Origin: Limnohabitans sp.
GTDB lineage: Bacteria > Pseudomonadota > Gammaproteobacteria > Burkholderiales > Burkholderiaceae_C
NCBI GenBank assembly: GCA_009693225.1
Contig: SHXP01000029.1
Coordinates: forward strand, 1 to 14,313
Direction: 5' to 3'
DNA length: 14,313 nt
Part shown: positions 1 to 6,736 of the stretch, in pieces
Position numbering within the stretch: the stretch's first letter is position 1
Layout: every line of letters begins with the position of its first letter
The notes under the pieces: generated by a model
Seen by the model: the letters and a program-made list of their open reading frames with translations, nothing else
Databases searched by the model: none
What the model was told of the DNA's origin: nothing
Position numbers and translations under genes: made by a program

Positions 1-185
1 ACGGCGCGCAAATTGGAGTACAAGCGGGACACGGGACGGCTTTTTTGTTCGGCCTCTTGAGCCAACTGTGTGCGGATACGCTCGAAAGTATTGCGAATGG
101 GCGTGTGCTCAGAAGGGACATACTGATAGCGTCTGTCGATTTCGACGCCGTTGCTGTCAGTTTGAAGTTGAAGCGACTTGTACAT
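1..185 (-). CDS. Hypothetical protein, N-terminal part (runs off window start)
   Basis: An open minus-strand frame starts at the ATG read from 185 and continues past the window edge, giving 61 complete codons. The N-terminus reads MYKSLQLQTDSNGVEIDRR, a polar, charged and probably soluble sequence with no signal peptide or membrane span. An in-frame TAA lies five codons upstream, so 185 is the earliest possible ATG. A GGA about 10 bases upstream is the only ribosome-site-like sequence. Codon use looks coding, rich in GC-ending codons, unlike the AT-rich DNA just upstream. I recognise no family. It is followed upstream by about 118 bp of AT-rich DNA (186-303) in which I see only one AT-rich inverted repeat. 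The plus-strand frame over the same bases is Cys/Arg-rich and looks like a shadow. Confidence 0.5.
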   Translation of the reverse strand, partial: MYKSLQLQTDSNGVEIDRRYQYVPSEHTPIRNTFERIRTQLAQEAEQKSRPVSRLYSNLRA

Positions 186-264
186 ACAGGGGATCCGTTA
201 ACAATCTTGTGAGTAATAACGGGTCAACCGCAAAACCGGATGACAGTTTTTGATTGAGAAATAC

Positions 265-293
265 AATTAAATTTGAATTAAAAAAATTTAATT
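265..293. repeat. AT-rich inverted repeat
   Basis: AATTAAATT at 265-273 is the reverse complement of AATTTAATT at 285-293, with an 11-base spacer. It lies just beyond the 3' end of the bactofilin remnant on the minus strand. An A/T-only stem is a weak terminator at best, and in such AT-rich DNA a 9-bp match may be chance. Confidence 0.3.
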
Positions 294-303
294 TATAAAA
301 ATA

Positions 304-719
304 CTACTTTTTAATTGAATTGATATCCTGTGTTTTGCTTGCCGGAGCAATTTTAGGGTTCTGAACCATGCTTCGCATGAATTGACCGCCGCGCTCAATT
401 TCTATGTCAGCATAATCCAGTTGTCCCGAGACACTGCCAGTACGATGAATAAGAATATACTCATGGCACATAATATTATCAGACAAAAGAAAGTGAACAT
501 CGATGTGCCTGGCCTGAATCTTTCCGGCCACGTTGCCCTTGTGGGTCCGACTTCAAGGTCTGAAACATTCACTTCACCTTTGACCGTGCCGTTGATGCTG
601 GCTGTACCGGGCGCGTGGCTGGTGCCTGTGAAAAAGACACCTTCTCCAAAGATCAAACTGCTGCTGCTGACTTGGTCGGCCTTGGATATCCTCGATGTAA
701 ATTCAATCTTATGTACCCA
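304..719 (-). pseudogene. Bactofilin (polymer-forming cytoskeletal protein), frameshifted remnant
   Basis: Two minus-strand frames join into one bactofilin-like beta-helix protein of about 138 residues. The first frame (719 to about 540) reads SLIFGEGVFFTG, then SINGTVKGEVNVSDLEVGPT. The second (537 to 304) continues as GNVAGKIQARHIDVH, then GSVSGQLDYADIEIERGGQF, ending at a TAG at 304-306. This is the repeating G-x-V-x-G-x-I pattern of DUF583/bactofilins, which polymerise at the inner face of the membrane. The join needs one missing base: ACA-AG-GGC at 542-535 should carry three bases between ACA and GGC. The first frame also has no ATG. An in-frame TAA lies at 744-746, and the only start-like codon inside is a TTG at 656 without a ribosome site. 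The combination points to a decayed gene. A sequencing error or recoding is possible but less likely. Confidence 0.7.
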
Positions 720-724
720 TTCTA

Positions 725-757
725 ATTGATTAATTGTATTTTTTTATATTAATCAAT
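725..757. repeat. Perfect 10-bp inverted repeat in AT-rich intergenic DNA
   Basis: ATTGATTAAT at 725-734 pairs perfectly with ATTAATCAAT at 748-757 across a 13-base spacer that contains a run of seven T. It lies between the 5' end of the bactofilin remnant and the zinc-ribbon cluster. The T-run is in the loop rather than after the stem, so it is not a standard intrinsic terminator. It may be an operator or the trace of a mobile element. Confidence 0.5.
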
Positions 758-805
758 AGGACTACATATTAAATTGCAATAGGTTTTATTAGTTCAATAA
801 ACTAC

Positions 806-888
806 GGTTTGCAGGAGCTGCTGGACAAAGCAGCTCAAGTACAGGCATGATCAGCCGATCCAAGTAGTGCAAGAATGGCTTGCAAACC
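806..888. other. Nested inverted repeats, possible structured leader RNA
   Basis: An outer 8-bp stem is formed by GGTTTGCA (806-813) and TGCAAACC (881-888). Inside it, one base in, lies a perfect 8-bp hairpin: GAGCTGCT (815-822), loop GGACAA, AGCAGCTC (829-836). A weaker third stem of four GC-type pairs plus one G-T pair joins AGCCG (853-857) to TGGCT (876-880) and abuts the outer stem without a gap. Together they would fold as a three-way junction ending 32 bases before the start codon at 921. No T-run follows. It matches no riboswitch or integron attC consensus that I know. It could be a leader structure, a small RNA or a REP-like element. Confidence 0.4.
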
Positions 889-891
889 ATG

Positions 892-903
892 GTCAATATT
901 GAC
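892..903. promoter_or_regulatory. 12-bp perfect palindrome upstream of the zinc-ribbon cluster
   Basis: GTCAATATTGAC at 892-903 is perfectly self-complementary and ends 17 bases before the ATG at 921. It directly follows the outer stem of the 806-888 structure. Its size and position suit a dimeric regulator binding site, but no cognate regulator is encoded beside it. Confidence 0.35.
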
Positions 904-920
904 TATTTCACCTCTTCCCT

Positions 921-1439
921 ATGTCCAGCCTGTACAAATACCTGATCATGGCGATATTGATGACAGCCATCAATGTGCCCATGTACTTTTATTCCAAAGC
1001 GCTCCTGAAAGGACCGCCGATTGATGCTGCCCCGCAACAAGACATAGCGTCAAACGATGGGGATGGTCACAATAAGGACCACAACGTCGCCGCTTCTGGC
1101 CATGGCTCCGACCATTCAGCAACGCTTGAAAACTTCAAATTACAAGAAGAACTCGCCGCTCAGGAAAGGCCTGAACGGTTCCAGCCTTTGGGTGGTCTGT
1201 ACAAGCCACCGCTGCTAGGCAAATGCAAAAAACTGTACGAAAGATTTAATAGGAAAAATTTTCCGAATAAGCCTTTCAAAGCTTTTGTCTACAGCTTTGA
1301 TGGCGAAACCGCTTACTGTGCAGATGCCTACACCGACAAAAGCCAGGAAGCAGCAGAAGAAATCGTACTCAGGGAGTGCGAAGAACACCACGCTGGCTCA
1401 GGTAAATACTCCCCGTGCCGAATTTATTCATCTGAATGA
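921..1439 (+). CDS. Membrane-anchored protein with His-rich linker and four-Cys domain
   Basis: This 172-residue protein has an N-terminal uncleaved anchor or signal sequence (about residues 7-26). A polar linker of about residues 45-68 holds five His among Asp and Gly, including GHNKDHN and GHGSDHS. The C-terminal domain (about 95-172) has Cys at 102, 133, 153 and 166. The segment from about 119, with a central AYCADAYTDKSQEAAEE and a closing PCRIYS, vaguely recalls small DUF4189-like periplasmic domains in which Cys pairs form disulfides; I would not assign it. The domain is probably periplasmic. The start follows an in-frame TGA at 900-902 and lacks a clear ribosome site, but it gives the whole membrane segment. 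Its stop overlaps an ATG at 1436, and the gene heads a cluster with the next two genes. Confidence 0.75.
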   Translation: MSSLYKYLIMAILMTAINVPMYFYSKALLKGPPIDAAPQQDIASNDGDGHNKDHNVAASGHGSDHSATLENFKLQEELAAQERPERFQPLGGLYKPPLLGKCKKLYERFNRKNFPNKPFKAFVYSFDGETAYCADAYTDKSQEAAEEIVLRECEEHHAGSGKYSPCRIYSSE

Positions 1440-1456
1440 AAGACACAGGTATCAAC

Positions 1457-2704
1457 ATGGATTGCGGCGCTTGCGGAAAACCCCTCTCACTGACTGCGAA
1501 ATTTTGCGGTAAATGCGGCGCGCCCGTCAAACGCCCTGCACCTGTCGCAGCCGATGAAACCAATACTGCTCCTATGCTGCAACCAGCATTTGCAGACATG
1601 CCAGCGGTGGCTGACAGCAGCAGCACTCCGGCCAAAGAGGTTGAGGATCTGGTGTTGACACTGAATATTGCACCAACTGACGCAAAGCATTCATCCATGC
1701 TGAAGATCGACTTGGACCTGATGGTCCAAGCCAAGGACAATGCCCCCGACCCGGCAGAGTCTGCGATTCCCGCAATAGTCAGCGCGCCGTCTGCGGTAAA
1801 TAACGAGAGCGCACAGCCGGTTCAGGCCCGGTCAGCACCGCCCTCCTCCAGCGACAGCCAGTCAGCGCTGCAGATGGTCTCAGCCGATTGGCTGGCAGCT
1901 CGCGAGCTGGCCGAAAGTGACATCAAGCAATTGCTGGAAAAACACTCGCAGTTGCTGGATTTCATTTCCTTGAATTCGCAGCAACTCAGCCATTTTCAAT
2001 CCTTGCCCAACCCCACAGAACAGCTGTTGCGCGAGATGATGGAAAAGCAAACCCAGCTTGCCGTGCAGTTGAATGCATTGCAGGAACAGATGCGCACTTC
2101 CGCTGAGTCAACGGTCATCAAACTGCCCGACGAGTTCAAGCTGACACTGGAGAAGCAAAGAATTGAATTGCAAAAATCCTTCAGCCAGAACGTCGCCCAA
2201 AATGCTTCCAACGTAGAGGCTGCCAACCAGCAGACCCTGGAGCGCATAGAAGCTTTGTTGGCGGACAATGCCCAAACAGCCAAGTCACTCGACAGCAATC
2301 TTGCGCCGATGAGTCAATCCTTCAATGAACTCAAAAGCAAGCTGCAAGCCATCGGCAAAAAAGTCGATGAGACTGCTGTTAAAACAGCAAGAATCGCCAA
2401 CATCCGCCAGGAAGAAGGCACGGAAGGCAGCGGCGGTTTCATTATTTTTATCATCGGACTTCTATGCGGTCTGACGGTGGTCTTGAGTTCGCTGGCCATC
2501 TACAACTTTCTCAGCCGTGAGGCTGCGCCCGCAGCCAAGTCCGCTCACGATGCTTCAGCAGCGGGTGCAGATGGCGGACACGACAAACCGGCTCACAGCG
2601 AAGCCGCTCATGCAACGCCATCAAAAGAAGATGCCGGCCACGGCGCCTCTTCATCGCACGACAAACCAGCCTCAGACAGCAGCAGCAAAGCCAAGAGCCA
2701 TTGA
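1457..2704 (+). CDS. Zinc-ribbon, coiled-coil, single-span membrane protein with His-rich tail
   Basis: The 415-residue product begins MDCGACGKPL and carries a CxxC-x10-CxxC zinc ribbon (Cys 3, 6, 17, 20). An Ala/Pro/Ser-rich linker (about 25-140) follows, then a Gln/Leu/Glu-rich helical region likely to form coiled coil (about 145-315). One membrane span follows (about 327-352), then an Ala/Ser/Asp tail (353-415) with seven His in motifs such as GHDKPAH and GHGASSSHDKPA. With the ribbon in the cytoplasm the tail would be periplasmic. I chose ATG 1457 because AGG at 1447-1449 sits 7 bases upstream and ribbon proteins usually start right at the first Cys pair. ATG 1436, which overlaps the previous stop, would add seven residues but has no ribosome site. 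No family beyond the ribbon is recognised. An adaptor or sensor role at the membrane is inference. Confidence 0.8.
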   Translation: MDCGACGKPLSLTAKFCGKCGAPVKRPAPVAADETNTAPMLQPAFADMPAVADSSSTPAKEVEDLVLTLNIAPTDAKHSSMLKIDLDLMVQAKDNAPDPAESAIPAIVSAPSAVNNESAQPVQARSAPPSSSDSQSALQMVSADWLAARELAESDIKQLLEKHSQLLDFISLNSQQLSHFQSLPNPTEQLLREMMEKQTQLAVQLNALQEQMRTSAESTVIKLPDEFKLTLEKQRIELQKSFSQNVAQNASNVEAANQQTLERIEALLADNAQTAKSLDSNLAPMSQSFNELKSKLQAIGKKVDETAVKTARIANIRQEEGTEGSGGFIIFIIGLLCGLTVVLSSLAIYNFLSREAAPAAKSAHDASAAGADGGHDKPAHSEAAHATPSKEDAGHGASSSHDKPASDSSSKAKSH

Positions 2705-2729
2705 ACGCGATACACAGCGAAAGCCAGTC

Positions 2730-3380
2730 ATGATTTGCACCAGCTGCTATTTGATCAACCCCAGCGAAAACGTCTTTTGCCAGAACTGCGGCTCTCACCT
2801 GCCGCATGTGGAAAGCAAGAAACCCAGCATCTCGCCGCTGATTCTGGCCAATACCCTGGACAACAGTTCCTTGCTGATTTCGCGCGGCCCCTGGCAAATG
2901 CGCATGGACGTGTGGATGCCGTTCATCTGGCTGGCCATGCTGGTGTTTGTGATCACGCTCAACAACACTTACGCACTCGGCATCATGGGAGTAGGACTGG
3001 CATTTGCCCTGTACCAGTCACACGATACGCAGCAAATCATCCAGCAGACCATACCTGTGGAGTTGATCAACAAGACCATCATCGCCTATGGACCTGCCAA
3101 TACCACCAGCCGTTTTTCTCTGCCCACAGGAGTGCTATATCTGCTGTCTGACGGCTTGTATTTCAAATCCTTTGACAGCAATGAAGAGATTTCATTTATT
3201 CACATCGAAATCTCGTTCACTGACACGGCGGTTCGCAAAGGCGGCTTGTCCATTTTTTCAAACTGGCACGAGATAGAAATGAACAACGGCATGAACGAAC
3301 GCTTCACCTTCACCGTGCAAAACGGCGGTGAATGGATGCTGTTGATGAAAGTGGTCCGCAGCGAACTCAACAAACGCTGA
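2730..3380 (+). CDS. Zinc-ribbon, two-span membrane protein with GRAM/PH-like domain
   Basis: The 216-residue product starts MICTSCYLINPSENVFCQNC, a CxxC-x10-CxxC ribbon with the same spacing as the upstream protein. Two adjacent hydrophobic segments (about 61-78 and 81-96) form a short membrane hairpin. The C-terminal part (about 110-212) is beta-rich: GVLYLLSDGLYFKS, then strands around LSIFSNWHEIEM and RFTFTVQNGGEWMLLM. This looks like a bacterial GRAM/PH-type fold with its closing Trp-containing helix. Such domains often bind lipid or protein partners at the membrane. The start codon lies 25 bases after the previous stop, so the two genes are probably cotranscribed. The open frame extends upstream to 2517 inside the previous gene, but that part is an out-of-frame shadow. 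Function is unknown; the domain call is by eye. Confidence 0.8.
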   Translation: MICTSCYLINPSENVFCQNCGSHLPHVESKKPSISPLILANTLDNSSLLISRGPWQMRMDVWMPFIWLAMLVFVITLNNTYALGIMGVGLAFALYQSHDTQQIIQQTIPVELINKTIIAYGPANTTSRFSLPTGVLYLLSDGLYFKSFDSNEEISFIHIEISFTDTAVRKGGLSIFSNWHEIEMNNGMNERFTFTVQNGGEWMLLMKVVRSELNKR

Positions 3381-3391
3381 ACCGGCGTTTG

Positions 3392-4732
3392 TCAAGTCTT
3401 GAAAAGGCTCTCCATGTCGCAGCGCACTTTGTAAGCCGGCAAACCGGTGTCCATTGCAACATCGTCCCAGCACAGCGATTGGCCTTTTTTCACCGGGCGT
3501 ATCAATTTGACCTGGTGCGCCAGTCCCAGCGGTAACCCGCCCATGCGTGCAGAGGTTTGTGCAGGCAGCAATTTGCCCCAGACCGTGTAACCGCCCTCGC
3601 CGTCCAGCATTTCACCAGCCTGCAAATCACGCTTGGCAGTGGCGACCACATCGGCGTGCCAGCCTTGTGCCACACCGGTGGCCTCACCGCGCAAGGCAAC
3701 GCTGGCCACTGACATACCGACTTCCAGACCGATCAGGTGCCAACGCTTGTACAGCGTGAAATAGCGGCCTGAAGGATCAGTGTGAGCGTTGTATTCCTCG
3801 AAGCAGTTTTTGATGTAATCGGTTTCTGCTTCAACGGTGACCCACACGCCCATGCGGATGTCATACGGAATGACGCGGCCATCGGCTTCCAGCGAAGAAA
3901 TCACTTCGACCATGCCCTTGCGCTCAAGCACACCGCCTTCGCTTTGCGGGCGAGTCACAAACGGTATGTCTTCGACGCTGGCAGGCGGATACAACAAACC
4001 GTCGGACGGCACATGCAGTCCGGTGGCGTTGGCCACAGCCGTGCATTCGATGGAGGGCTTGGAGCCGTCAAGAAAACTGTTGAACATCTTGGGGTTCAAA
4101 CCGCCGCGCGCAGCCTGCTCGGGCGTCAAACCGTAATTGCCCCAGACCGTCTCAGGCGTGGACTCGCTGAAATGCGGCAGCCATTTATGACCGCGACCGG
4201 CCGCTGTGACCGGGAAACCGCAGGTGCGCGCCCAGTCGACCAGATCGCAAATCAGCGCAGGCTGATCGCCGAAGGCCAATGAATAAACCAGACCGGCGTC
4301 AGCCGCCTTGCGCGCCAGCAAAGGCCCGCAAAACGCATCTGCCTCGACGGTGACATTCACCACGTGCTTACCGTGGGCGAAAGCCGCCAGGCAATGTTCG
4401 ACTGCTGCGGTCGGGTTGCCGGTGCATTCGACTACCACATCAACCAAGGGGTGCGACACCAGCGCCTGCCAATCCTGGGTCAAAAAGGTCAGGCCTTGCT
4501 TGAAGGCATCGTCCAGACTTTTGGCCGAGGCCTGGTGCGCCGGCCAGCCGACCCGGGCGAGATTGGCACGTGCGTTGTCGATCGACAAATCAGCAATACC
4601 GACAAGGTGCACACCGGGGGTACGCGGCACTTGCGCCAGGTACATGGCGCCGAATTTACCGGCGCCGATCAAGGCCACCCGCACGGGCTTGTTGTCAGCA
4701 GCGCGTTTTTGAAGTTGCTGGTACAGGCTCAT
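3392..4732 (-). CDS. NAD(P)-dependent oxidoreductase, homoserine-dehydrogenase-like, with C-terminal SAF domain
   Basis: The 446-residue protein has an N-terminal Rossmann domain with a GAGKFG dinucleotide motif (residues 23-28), ECTGNP at about 102-107 and NVTVEADAF at about 126-134. This matches Gfo/Idh/MocA and homoserine-dehydrogenase-like enzymes. The C-terminal part (about 360-428), with VVATAKRDLQAGEMLDGEGG and LPLGLAHQVKLIRPVKKGQ, is a typical SAF domain. These enzymes oxidise or reduce a small hydroxy or oxo acid; the substrate is unknown. Its ATG (4732-4730) overlaps the TGA of the dioxygenase gene in an ATGA junction, implying translational coupling and a shared pathway. It is unlikely to be the threonine-pathway homoserine dehydrogenase, because it has no ACT domain and its partner is a dioxygenase. 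It converges with the zinc-ribbon cluster, with 11 bases between stops. Confidence 0.85.
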   Translation of the reverse strand: MSLYQQLQKRAADNKPVRVALIGAGKFGAMYLAQVPRTPGVHLVGIADLSIDNARANLARVGWPAHQASAKSLDDAFKQGLTFLTQDWQALVSHPLVDVVVECTGNPTAAVEHCLAAFAHGKHVVNVTVEADAFCGPLLARKAADAGLVYSLAFGDQPALICDLVDWARTCGFPVTAAGRGHKWLPHFSESTPETVWGNYGLTPEQAARGGLNPKMFNSFLDGSKPSIECTAVANATGLHVPSDGLLYPPASVEDIPFVTRPQSEGGVLERKGMVEVISSLEADGRVIPYDIRMGVWVTVEAETDYIKNCFEEYNAHTDPSGRYFTLYKRWHLIGLEVGMSVASVALRGEATGVAQGWHADVVATAKRDLQAGEMLDGEGGYTVWGKLLPAQTSARMGGLPLGLAHQVKLIRPVKKGQSLCWDDVAMDTGLPAYKVRCDMESLFKT

Positions 4733-5610
4733 GCGGCGTTTTTCGTCTCGTCAACCGGTACGTCGGTGGTCACCAGCGCACTGGCGGGCAGGCCTTTGGC
4801 CCAGGGCAGATCGACCGGGTAGGACTTGGTCAGGCAATCGTCCGGCAGGCATTCGATAGGGGTGAAATCACGGTGCGCGATGTACTCGGGGCGCTTGTGG
4901 CGGCGGATGTGGTTAGACACCGCGCACAGGCTGAGGTAGACGCTGACACGGTTCCAGGGCGAGAGATTGCTGGCCGAGGCGTGTACCAGACAGCTGTGGA
5001 ACAAAATCATGGAGCCGGTCGGGCCGGTCGGGCTGACGATGCCGCCTTTTTTACCGCCGGCGCGCTCTACCAGTTGGGCAATCAAATCGTTATCCACGGT
5101 CCACAACGGGTAACTGGTGGTGGTCAGGTCATGCTTGGCGTCAACCACGCCTTTTTTGTGGCTGCCGGGAATGAACATCAAGGGGCCGTTGTATTCGTTC
5201 ACATCATCGAGAAAAATGGCCACGTTCATGGCGCGCTCTGTCGGCATCATGTCGTCGTTCAACCAGGTGCCGTAGTCCTGATGCCATTGCCAAACGTCGC
5301 CTTCAAAGGCCATTTTGCCGTTGATCTTGAACTGGTGCATGTACAGTTTTTCGCCCAATAAGTCCTCGACCGGTTCGATCATGCGAGGATGGCGGGCCAG
5401 TTTGGCAAACGGCTCGGAGTACATGTGCGCGGCGAAATTGGTGCGCACCGCATCCTTGCCTTTTTCGCGCACGTTGAAGGCTTCACGGCGGCTGTAGAGA
5501 TTGGGCACCTCGTTGACCAGGTTTTGGGTTTCCTGCGGGGTGAATAAGCCGGGGAAAAACAAATAACCTTCACGGTCAAATTCTGCGTGTTGTTCGGGCG
5601 TCAGTATCAT
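4729..5610 (-). CDS. PhyH-family Fe(II)/2-oxoglutarate dioxygenase, ectoine-hydroxylase-like
   Basis: The 293-residue length matches PhyH/EctD enzymes. The iron ligands are visible as H110-x-D112 in WQWHQDYGTW and His210 in CLVHASASN, with Arg221 in SPWNR placed to bind the 2-oxoglutarate carboxylate. NGPLMFIPGSHK (141-152) and RPEYIAHRDF (240-249) also match EctD relatives. The EctD signature after the HxD motif is only partly kept (GTWLNDDMMP where EctD has ETWHxEDGMP), and no ect genes are near. The substrate is therefore likely a different zwitterionic or amino-acid-like compound hydroxylated in the cytoplasm. GGAG at 5619-5616 lies 5 bases before the ATG at 5610. It is the first gene of a two-gene operon with the SAF oxidoreductase. 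On the minus strand a perfect TTGACA (5676-5671) lies upstream, but its best -10 (GATAAT) is 21 bases away. Confidence 0.88.
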   Translation of the reverse strand: MILTPEQHAEFDREGYLFFPGLFTPQETQNLVNEVPNLYSRREAFNVREKGKDAVRTNFAAHMYSEPFAKLARHPRMIEPVEDLLGEKLYMHQFKINGKMAFEGDVWQWHQDYGTWLNDDMMPTERAMNVAIFLDDVNEYNGPLMFIPGSHKKGVVDAKHDLTTTSYPLWTVDNDLIAQLVERAGGKKGGIVSPTGPTGSMILFHSCLVHASASNLSPWNRVSVYLSLCAVSNHIRRHKRPEYIAHRDFTPIECLPDDCLTKSYPVDLPWAKGLPASALVTTDVPVDETKNAA

Positions 5611-5669
5611 GGGTACTCCAATTGCTCATCAAAATATCCAGTTATTATCCAACCAAGTAGGAAAACAGG

Positions 5670-5698
5670 CTGTCAACTTCGCGTCATGTCTGCATAAT
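5670..5698 (+). promoter_or_regulatory. Candidate sigma70 promoter for the TPR gene
   Basis: CTGTCA (5670-5675) and CATAAT (5693-5698) are separated by 17 bases, four and five of six consensus matches. Transcription would begin near 5705, giving a leader of about 34 bases. The -35 overlaps, on the other strand, a perfect TTGACA facing the dioxygenase gene. Confidence 0.4.
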
Positions 5699-5738
5699 GT
5701 CAGAAATCCTGTTTTTCAGCCTACCAGTAAGGACCACC

Positions 5739-6176
5739 ATGACCAAACACCTGCTGCTCGCCGCCCTAATGTGTCTGATTGCCCCTTGTTCATTTGCAGC
5801 CGACGTTTCCGGCCCCTCGCCTGCCGGGTCGGACCTGGGTAACGCCAAGGCCCAGATCGACAAAAAAGACTGGCCCGGGGCCATTTCCACGCTGGAAAAA
5901 TACGTCAAGGCCAACCCGAACGATGCTGACGGCTACAACCTGCTCGGCTACAGCCTGCGCAACGCCAAACGCTACCCGGAAGCCATCTTCAACTACAAAG
6001 AAGCTCTGCGCATAGACCCGCAACATCGTGGTGCACACGAATACCTGGGTGTGGCCTATGTGCAGACCAAGAAAATCGCCAAAGCCAAGGAATTACTGGC
6101 GTCACTGGAGAAAATCTGCGGCCTCAAGTGCGAGGAATACGTGGATTTGAAAAAGGCGATTGACAAGGGCAAATAA
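5739..6176 (+). CDS. Secreted tetratricopeptide-repeat protein
   Basis: The 145-residue product has an N-terminal signal peptide (MTKHLLLAALMCLIAPCSFA, likely cleaved before ADV), so it should be periplasmic. Three TPR-like helix pairs follow, about 30-65, 66-99 and 100-130: the middle one has the classic NLLGYSLRNAKRYPEAIFNY and ALRIDP pattern. The C-terminus has ICGLKCEEYVDL, a Cys pair also common in small proteobacterial TPR proteins and possibly a disulfide. TPRs bind protein partners; none can be named here. AAGGA at 5729-5733 lies 5 bases before the ATG, which decides this start over an in-frame ATG at 5697 that would spoil the signal peptide. It is a single gene, divergent from the dioxygenase operon and convergent with the Lrp-type gene. 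Confidence 0.85.
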   Translation: MTKHLLLAALMCLIAPCSFAADVSGPSPAGSDLGNAKAQIDKKDWPGAISTLEKYVKANPNDADGYNLLGYSLRNAKRYPEAIFNYKEALRIDPQHRGAHEYLGVAYVQTKKIAKAKELLASLEKICGLKCEEYVDLKKAIDKGK

Positions 6177-6248
6177 GTTTTTGCCGGTTATTCATCACTG
6201 CAGGACGTTAACTGCGGCTTGCGGCAGCTATTGCACCGGTGCCCTGAA

Positions 6249-6725
6249 TCAGGCGGTTGCCATGGATTTCAAAGGCAAAGCCGTTTTGTAGCGCACTTGC
6301 TTCAAGGCAAAACTGCTGCGTATTTTTTCCACCCCAGGTATGGGCGTGAGTTGCTCCAGAATAAATTTTTCCAATGCCGCCATGTCGGCTATCGCCACGC
6401 GGATTAAGTAGTCCGAGTCACCGGTCATCAAGTAACACTCCATCACCTCGTCGTGCTCGGCGATACGCTGCTCGAATTCGGCCAGCGCAGCCTTGGACTG
6501 TTCTTTCAGACTGATGGAGATGAAGACGTTCAAACCCAGGCCCAATGCCTGCGGCTGGGTCAGCGCCACATAGCGTTGAATCACCCCGGCGGCCTCCAGC
6601 GCCTTGACCCGTTGCAGGCAAGGCGATGGCGACAAATGTACGCGCCTAGCCAGCTCGACATTGGTCAAGGACGAGTCTTGCTGCAATTGCGCCAATATTT
6701 TGTAATCAACCCCATCAAGAAGCAT
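6249..6725 (-). CDS. Lrp/AsnC-family transcriptional regulator (MdeR-like context)
   Basis: At 158 residues this is the usual Lrp length. The N-terminal domain has LDGVDYKILAQLQQDSSLTN, ELARRVHLSPSPCLQRVKAL and GVIQRYVA, the standard AsnC-type winged helix with its recognition helix at about 31-43. The C-terminal RAM domain (about 65-145) includes VMECYLMTGDSDYLIRVAI and LEKFILEQLTPIPGVEKI, where amino-acid effectors bind. It is divergent from the AceE-type E1, with an AT-rich dyad between the starts, so it most likely controls that gene and itself. Lrp proteins beside 2-oxoacid or amino-acid catabolic genes are usually specific activators; MdeR next to mdeB in Pseudomonas putida is the closest precedent I know. 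Effector identity is inference. Confidence 0.9.
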   Translation of the reverse strand: MLLDGVDYKILAQLQQDSSLTNVELARRVHLSPSPCLQRVKALEAAGVIQRYVALTQPQALGLGLNVFISISLKEQSKAALAEFEQRIAEHDEVMECYLMTGDSDYLIRVAIADMAALEKFILEQLTPIPGVEKIRSSFALKQVRYKTALPLKSMATA

Positions 6726-6736
6726 AAATTACCTGA

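Noticed and set aside
402..537. Hydrophobic, membrane-span-like continuation of the first bactofilin frame
   Set aside because: The second frame over the same bases carries the conserved bactofilin sequence, so this stretch is out-of-frame translation after the frameshift.
768..850. Short plus-strand frame containing LQELLDKAAQVQA before a TGA
   Set aside because: It has no start codon, is bounded by a stop at its head, and the same bases form the perfect hairpin at 815-836, which accounts for its repetitive look.
806..888. Integron attC site
   Set aside because: The outer arms do not fit the RYYYAAC/GTTRRRY boxes, and there are no integron cassettes or integrase nearby.
2517..2729. Upstream extension of the ribbon/GRAM-like gene
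   Set aside because: It overlaps the His-rich tail of the previous gene in another frame, is low in recognisable sequence, and the zinc ribbon starts exactly at the ATG at 2730.
3782..4282. Long plus-strand frame antisense to the SAF oxidoreductase
   Set aside because: The opposite strand encodes a clear family member; the antisense frame has His/Arg-rich composition typical of a GC-rich shadow.
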